Source of the DNA: a virus
Virus record (IMG/VR): IMGVR_UViG_3300009509_001033
Location: 1-64,000 of that record
Direction: 5' to 3' (one strand)
Length of the DNA: 64,000 bases
Below the pieces are notes generated by a model that saw only the letters and a program-made list of their open reading frames with translations, made no database searches and was not told where the DNA came from. Shown piece by piece: positions 61,870 through 64,000 of this stretch; position 1 is the first letter of the stretch; each line of letters begins with the position of its first letter. Both the position numbers and the translations under genes were made by a program.

Positions 61870-62961
61870 TTAACCTCCTGTTCCTGCTGTTTTTGTTGCA
61901 GCACTAATCTTATCAACATATTTTCTAGTTGATATACCAGCAACAGATAGATCTTGTTGCTCACCAAAAGTAGCCCTTACTCCTGGAGTTATTGATACTG
62001 TAACAGAACCTTGACCACCTTCTCTATCATAGTTTTTTCTATAGAGAGGATCTATTTCTGTGAAAGTTAAATTCAATTCACAGTAAGCAGGATGTCCATC
62101 TCTATATGGTTGTCTATAGATAGGTTGAATAGCTGTAAGTGCTGCATTATCTATTTTTATAAATTTACTATCCGGTACTGTTTGTACTGTAAAAACAAAA
62201 GGAGGATCGTAAGCAATTTGAGTTCCTTCCTTATAAGATGCAGCAGCATATTTCTGCAATAACTTAACCGGATAAACAACATCCTTATATGCATTGCCCT
62301 CATCAATTAATTGGAAAGCAAAGGTATACATTCTTCTAGTAGAATCTTGAAAAACCAATGGAGTATCAAGCTTTACTCTGGGTACAGGTGATTGAACAAT
62401 GCTTGATATAATATTATTCAAACTTTGTTTCATTTCACTAGTATCTGTAAGCTTTTCTGTTTGTAGTCGAAGAAGGTATTTTCCCCATTTTTCCAGTTCT
62501 CTTCCAATAGGTCTTCCAACTGCAAGAGTTTCGTCTATGAGTTTTGTAAGATCAACACCCTTTTGTAAAAGTCTTGTTGCAATACTTTCATATGCTTCCC
62601 ATTGATGTACAATGTTTTCTTGTATTTCAACAGGTGCCAGAAATTTAAAAGAAGGGAAAGATCCCTTAGAATTGGTAAGGTCATTATATTCCTGTGCCTG
62701 TGCTATATTGAGGTCTTGTACGTTGTCACTTGTTTTAATTGCATTCTTACCTCTAGCACCTCTGGTTTGTGATACTAAACGTCTGGGTTTAATTTCTATC
62801 CAAACAGCATCTTTCATACCAGCATGGGGTATTCTTGTACCTTTAGGACGTTGAATTATTTTTTCATCAGGAAGAAGAATACCTGCTAAAGCAGCAAGAT
62901 TCTTTCCTGTGCCAACTACCTGTTCGGCTAAATTTAAAGCTTTATCAAAATCGAAACCCAT
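61870..62961 (-). CDS. 48: Baseplate tail-tube cap gp48/54-like
   Basis: A 363-aa protein, the length of T4 gp48 (364 aa). The second half has PLVFQDSTRRMYTFAFQLIDEG...VYPVKLLQKYAAASY...PPFVFTVQTVPDSKFIKI...PAYCELNLTFTEIDP, as in the gp48/gp54 family. It sits between the tape measure and gp53, matching the T4 order 29-48. It would cap the baseplate and start tube growth. Confidence 0.7.
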   Translation of the reverse strand: MGFDFDKALNLAEQVVGTGKNLAALAGILLPDEKIIQRPKGTRIPHAGMKDAVWIEIKPRRLVSQTRGARGKNAIKTSDNVQDLNIAQAQEYNDLTNSKGSFPSFKFLAPVEIQENIVHQWEAYESIATRLLQKGVDLTKLIDETLAVGRPIGRELEKWGKYLLRLQTEKLTDTSEMKQSLNNIISSIVQSPVPRVKLDTPLVFQDSTRRMYTFAFQLIDEGNAYKDVVYPVKLLQKYAAASYKEGTQIAYDPPFVFTVQTVPDSKFIKIDNAALTAIQPIYRQPYRDGHPAYCELNLTFTEIDPLYRKNYDREGGQGSVTVSITPGVRATFGEQQDLSVAGISTRKYVDKISAATKTAGTGG

Positions 62962-62975
62962 CTAAGTGACCTCCA

Positions 62976-64000
62976 TTATTGTTTGTTATATAGCAATACC
63001 CCAGGATTGGCTAATTCTTCTTTTGGTTCTGTTGCTATCCTTGCAGCAGCAGCAGGTGCAGTTATAGGGTTCATCATCATTGCAGCATTTGCAACTGATT
63101 GGCCTACTCTCTCTGGGGATACTGGCTTACCTTCCATAACATCTGCCAAGAGATTAATAGTATCTGTAAGTTTACCAATATTTTTATTAATCAAATTTCC
63201 TACATCTAGATTTTCTTTTAACCATTTACCAATACCTGATTGTTCCCACTTTTCTTTTCTTGCTGCTAATTCTTCTGGAGATAATTTTGATTCTCTAGGA
63301 GCATATACTTCTCCAGGAAAGGCTTGTTGTATCTGTATTTCCCTTTGTGCTGGTGTCAATTTTTCAAATTCTTCCTGTGCTTTCCTTCTTGCTTCTTCAC
63401 CGAAATGCCTTTCCCACCAATCAGTTAATTTATCTCTCCAGTCTTTCATCATTTCAATAAAAGCTTTTCTAGCTCTTTCTGTTGCTTCATTAAGTTCACT
63501 AAAAGTTTTCTCTGTCTCTGGATCTTCTATGTAATTTTTAATAGGAGTAATAAACCATTCATTAAATTTATCACCTATCCAGTGAATGCTTTTAGCTATT
63601 GTCTCTATGGAAAAATACTGAGAAAGGTTTGTTTCAATACCAAGAACTTTCTTCATTACCCAATCGAAAGCTTTTGCTGGTAATTGAAAAATACCAGAAG
63701 CTATACCTGCAATTGCAGATTCAATAGCTTCTCGTAAACCTGCATGTTTTCCGAATATTTTTTTATACTTTGAAAGACCCCTCAAGGCATCAAAAAATAG
63801 GAATAATGGAAATAGGATCTTACCACCAACAAATTTTCCTAGTCTAAACATTTTTCCAATCCAAGGATTTTTGGCCAGATACTCAAAGACTCTTCCTAGG
63901 ATGGGAATTTTCTTTATCCATCCTAACCATCGTGGCATACCTTTTGTTGCCTTTTCTAATGGCTTTGCCACTTTAGGAATAAAACCTAATGCTCTCCCTA
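62976..64000 (-). CDS. 29: Tail tape-measure protein (C-terminal part, cut by window)
   Basis: At least 340 residues; the frame stays open to the right edge, so the true start is outside the window. Helical, basic and hydrophobic segments (ILFPLFLFFDALRGLSKY, AGIASGIFQLPAKAFDWV), Trp-rich helices and an Ala/Met/Pro C-terminal region (MMMNPITAPAAAARIA) fit a tape-measure C terminus. Its place before gp48 matches T4 gp29. GTG 63971 is probably internal. Confidence 0.75.
   Translation of the reverse strand, partial: GRALGFIPKVAKPLEKATKGMPRWLGWIKKIPILGRVFEYLAKNPWIGKMFRLGKFVGGKILFPLFLFFDALRGLSKYKKIFGKHAGLREAIESAIAGIASGIFQLPAKAFDWVMKKVLGIETNLSQYFSIETIAKSIHWIGDKFNEWFITPIKNYIEDPETEKTFSELNEATERARKAFIEMMKDWRDKLTDWWERHFGEEARRKAQEEFEKLTPAQREIQIQQAFPGEVYAPRESKLSPEELAARKEKWEQSGIGKWLKENLDVGNLINKNIGKLTDTINLLADVMEGKPVSPERVGQSVANAAMMMNPITAPAAAARIATEPKEELANPGVLLYNKQ

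Noticed and set aside
62983-63534. 183-codon open frame on the plus strand
   Set aside because: Antisense to the tape-measure gene, Ser/Ala/Leu-rich shadow with no motif.
1-64000. tRNA genes, integrase or attachment site
   Set aside because: No cloverleaf-sized gap without coding, and no recombinase motif; gaps are mostly under 60 bases.

Overview
The window is a piece of a tailed double-stranded DNA phage with a contractile, T4-type tail. It is AT-rich and very densely coded: nearly every gene touches or overlaps the next, often as ATGA. I see no tRNA, rRNA, CRISPR array, insertion sequence or integrase. T4-family markers are a late sigma factor (gp55), a UvsX/RecA recombinase, gp46/gp47 and a baseplate set (gp48, gp53, gp27, gp5, PAAR tip, gp25, gp6, P2 gpI-like). 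Two predicted lipoproteins with lipoboxes point to a bacterial, probably Gram-negative, host. The window ends inside the tail tape-measure gene, so the genome is much larger than 64 kb.

Layout. (1) 199-18733, plus strand: one gene, then a promoter/operator at 1201-1236, then an almost gapless operon. It encodes a UDP-sulfoquinovose-synthase-like enzyme, an HNH protein, five glycosyltransferases or glycosyltransferase-like proteins, three methyltransferases, three sulfotransferase-like proteins, an APS kinase, a sugar epimerase, a vWA protein, a lipoprotein and a GMP-reductase-like enzyme, with small unknown proteins between them. (2) 18611-34319, minus strand: small zinc-ribbon and unknown proteins, a lipoprotein, a queuosine-nucleosidase (Qng1/DUF2419)-like protein, more glycosyltransferases, an RmlB-like dehydratase with a damaged NAD-binding loop, then UvsX, gp46 (split), gp47 and a GT8-GT9 fusion. 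A sigma70-like promoter lies upstream at 34353-34381. (3) 34382-52066, minus strand: seven large virion-type or adhesin proteins. Three of them are giant RCC1-repeat proteins (1296, 1407 and 1487 aa) with inserted concanavalin-like domains. The others are a double-LamG protein, a beta-propeller protein and two tail-fibre-like proteins. (4) 52077-64000, minus strand: gp55 with a structured leader, then the baseplate genes up to the tape measure.

How the parts may work together (inference). APS kinase makes PAPS, the donor for the neighbouring sulfotransferases. The SQD1-like enzyme would make a sulfonated nucleotide sugar. The glycosyltransferases and methyltransferases would build and cap a glycan. 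This amounts to a phage-encoded pathway for a sulfated or sulfonated, methylated glycan, placed on the virion, on the host envelope or on DNA. The RCC1/LamG/propeller array is the obvious protein set to meet or carry such glycans. This sulfation module and the split-repeat RCC1 array are the most unusual things in the window.
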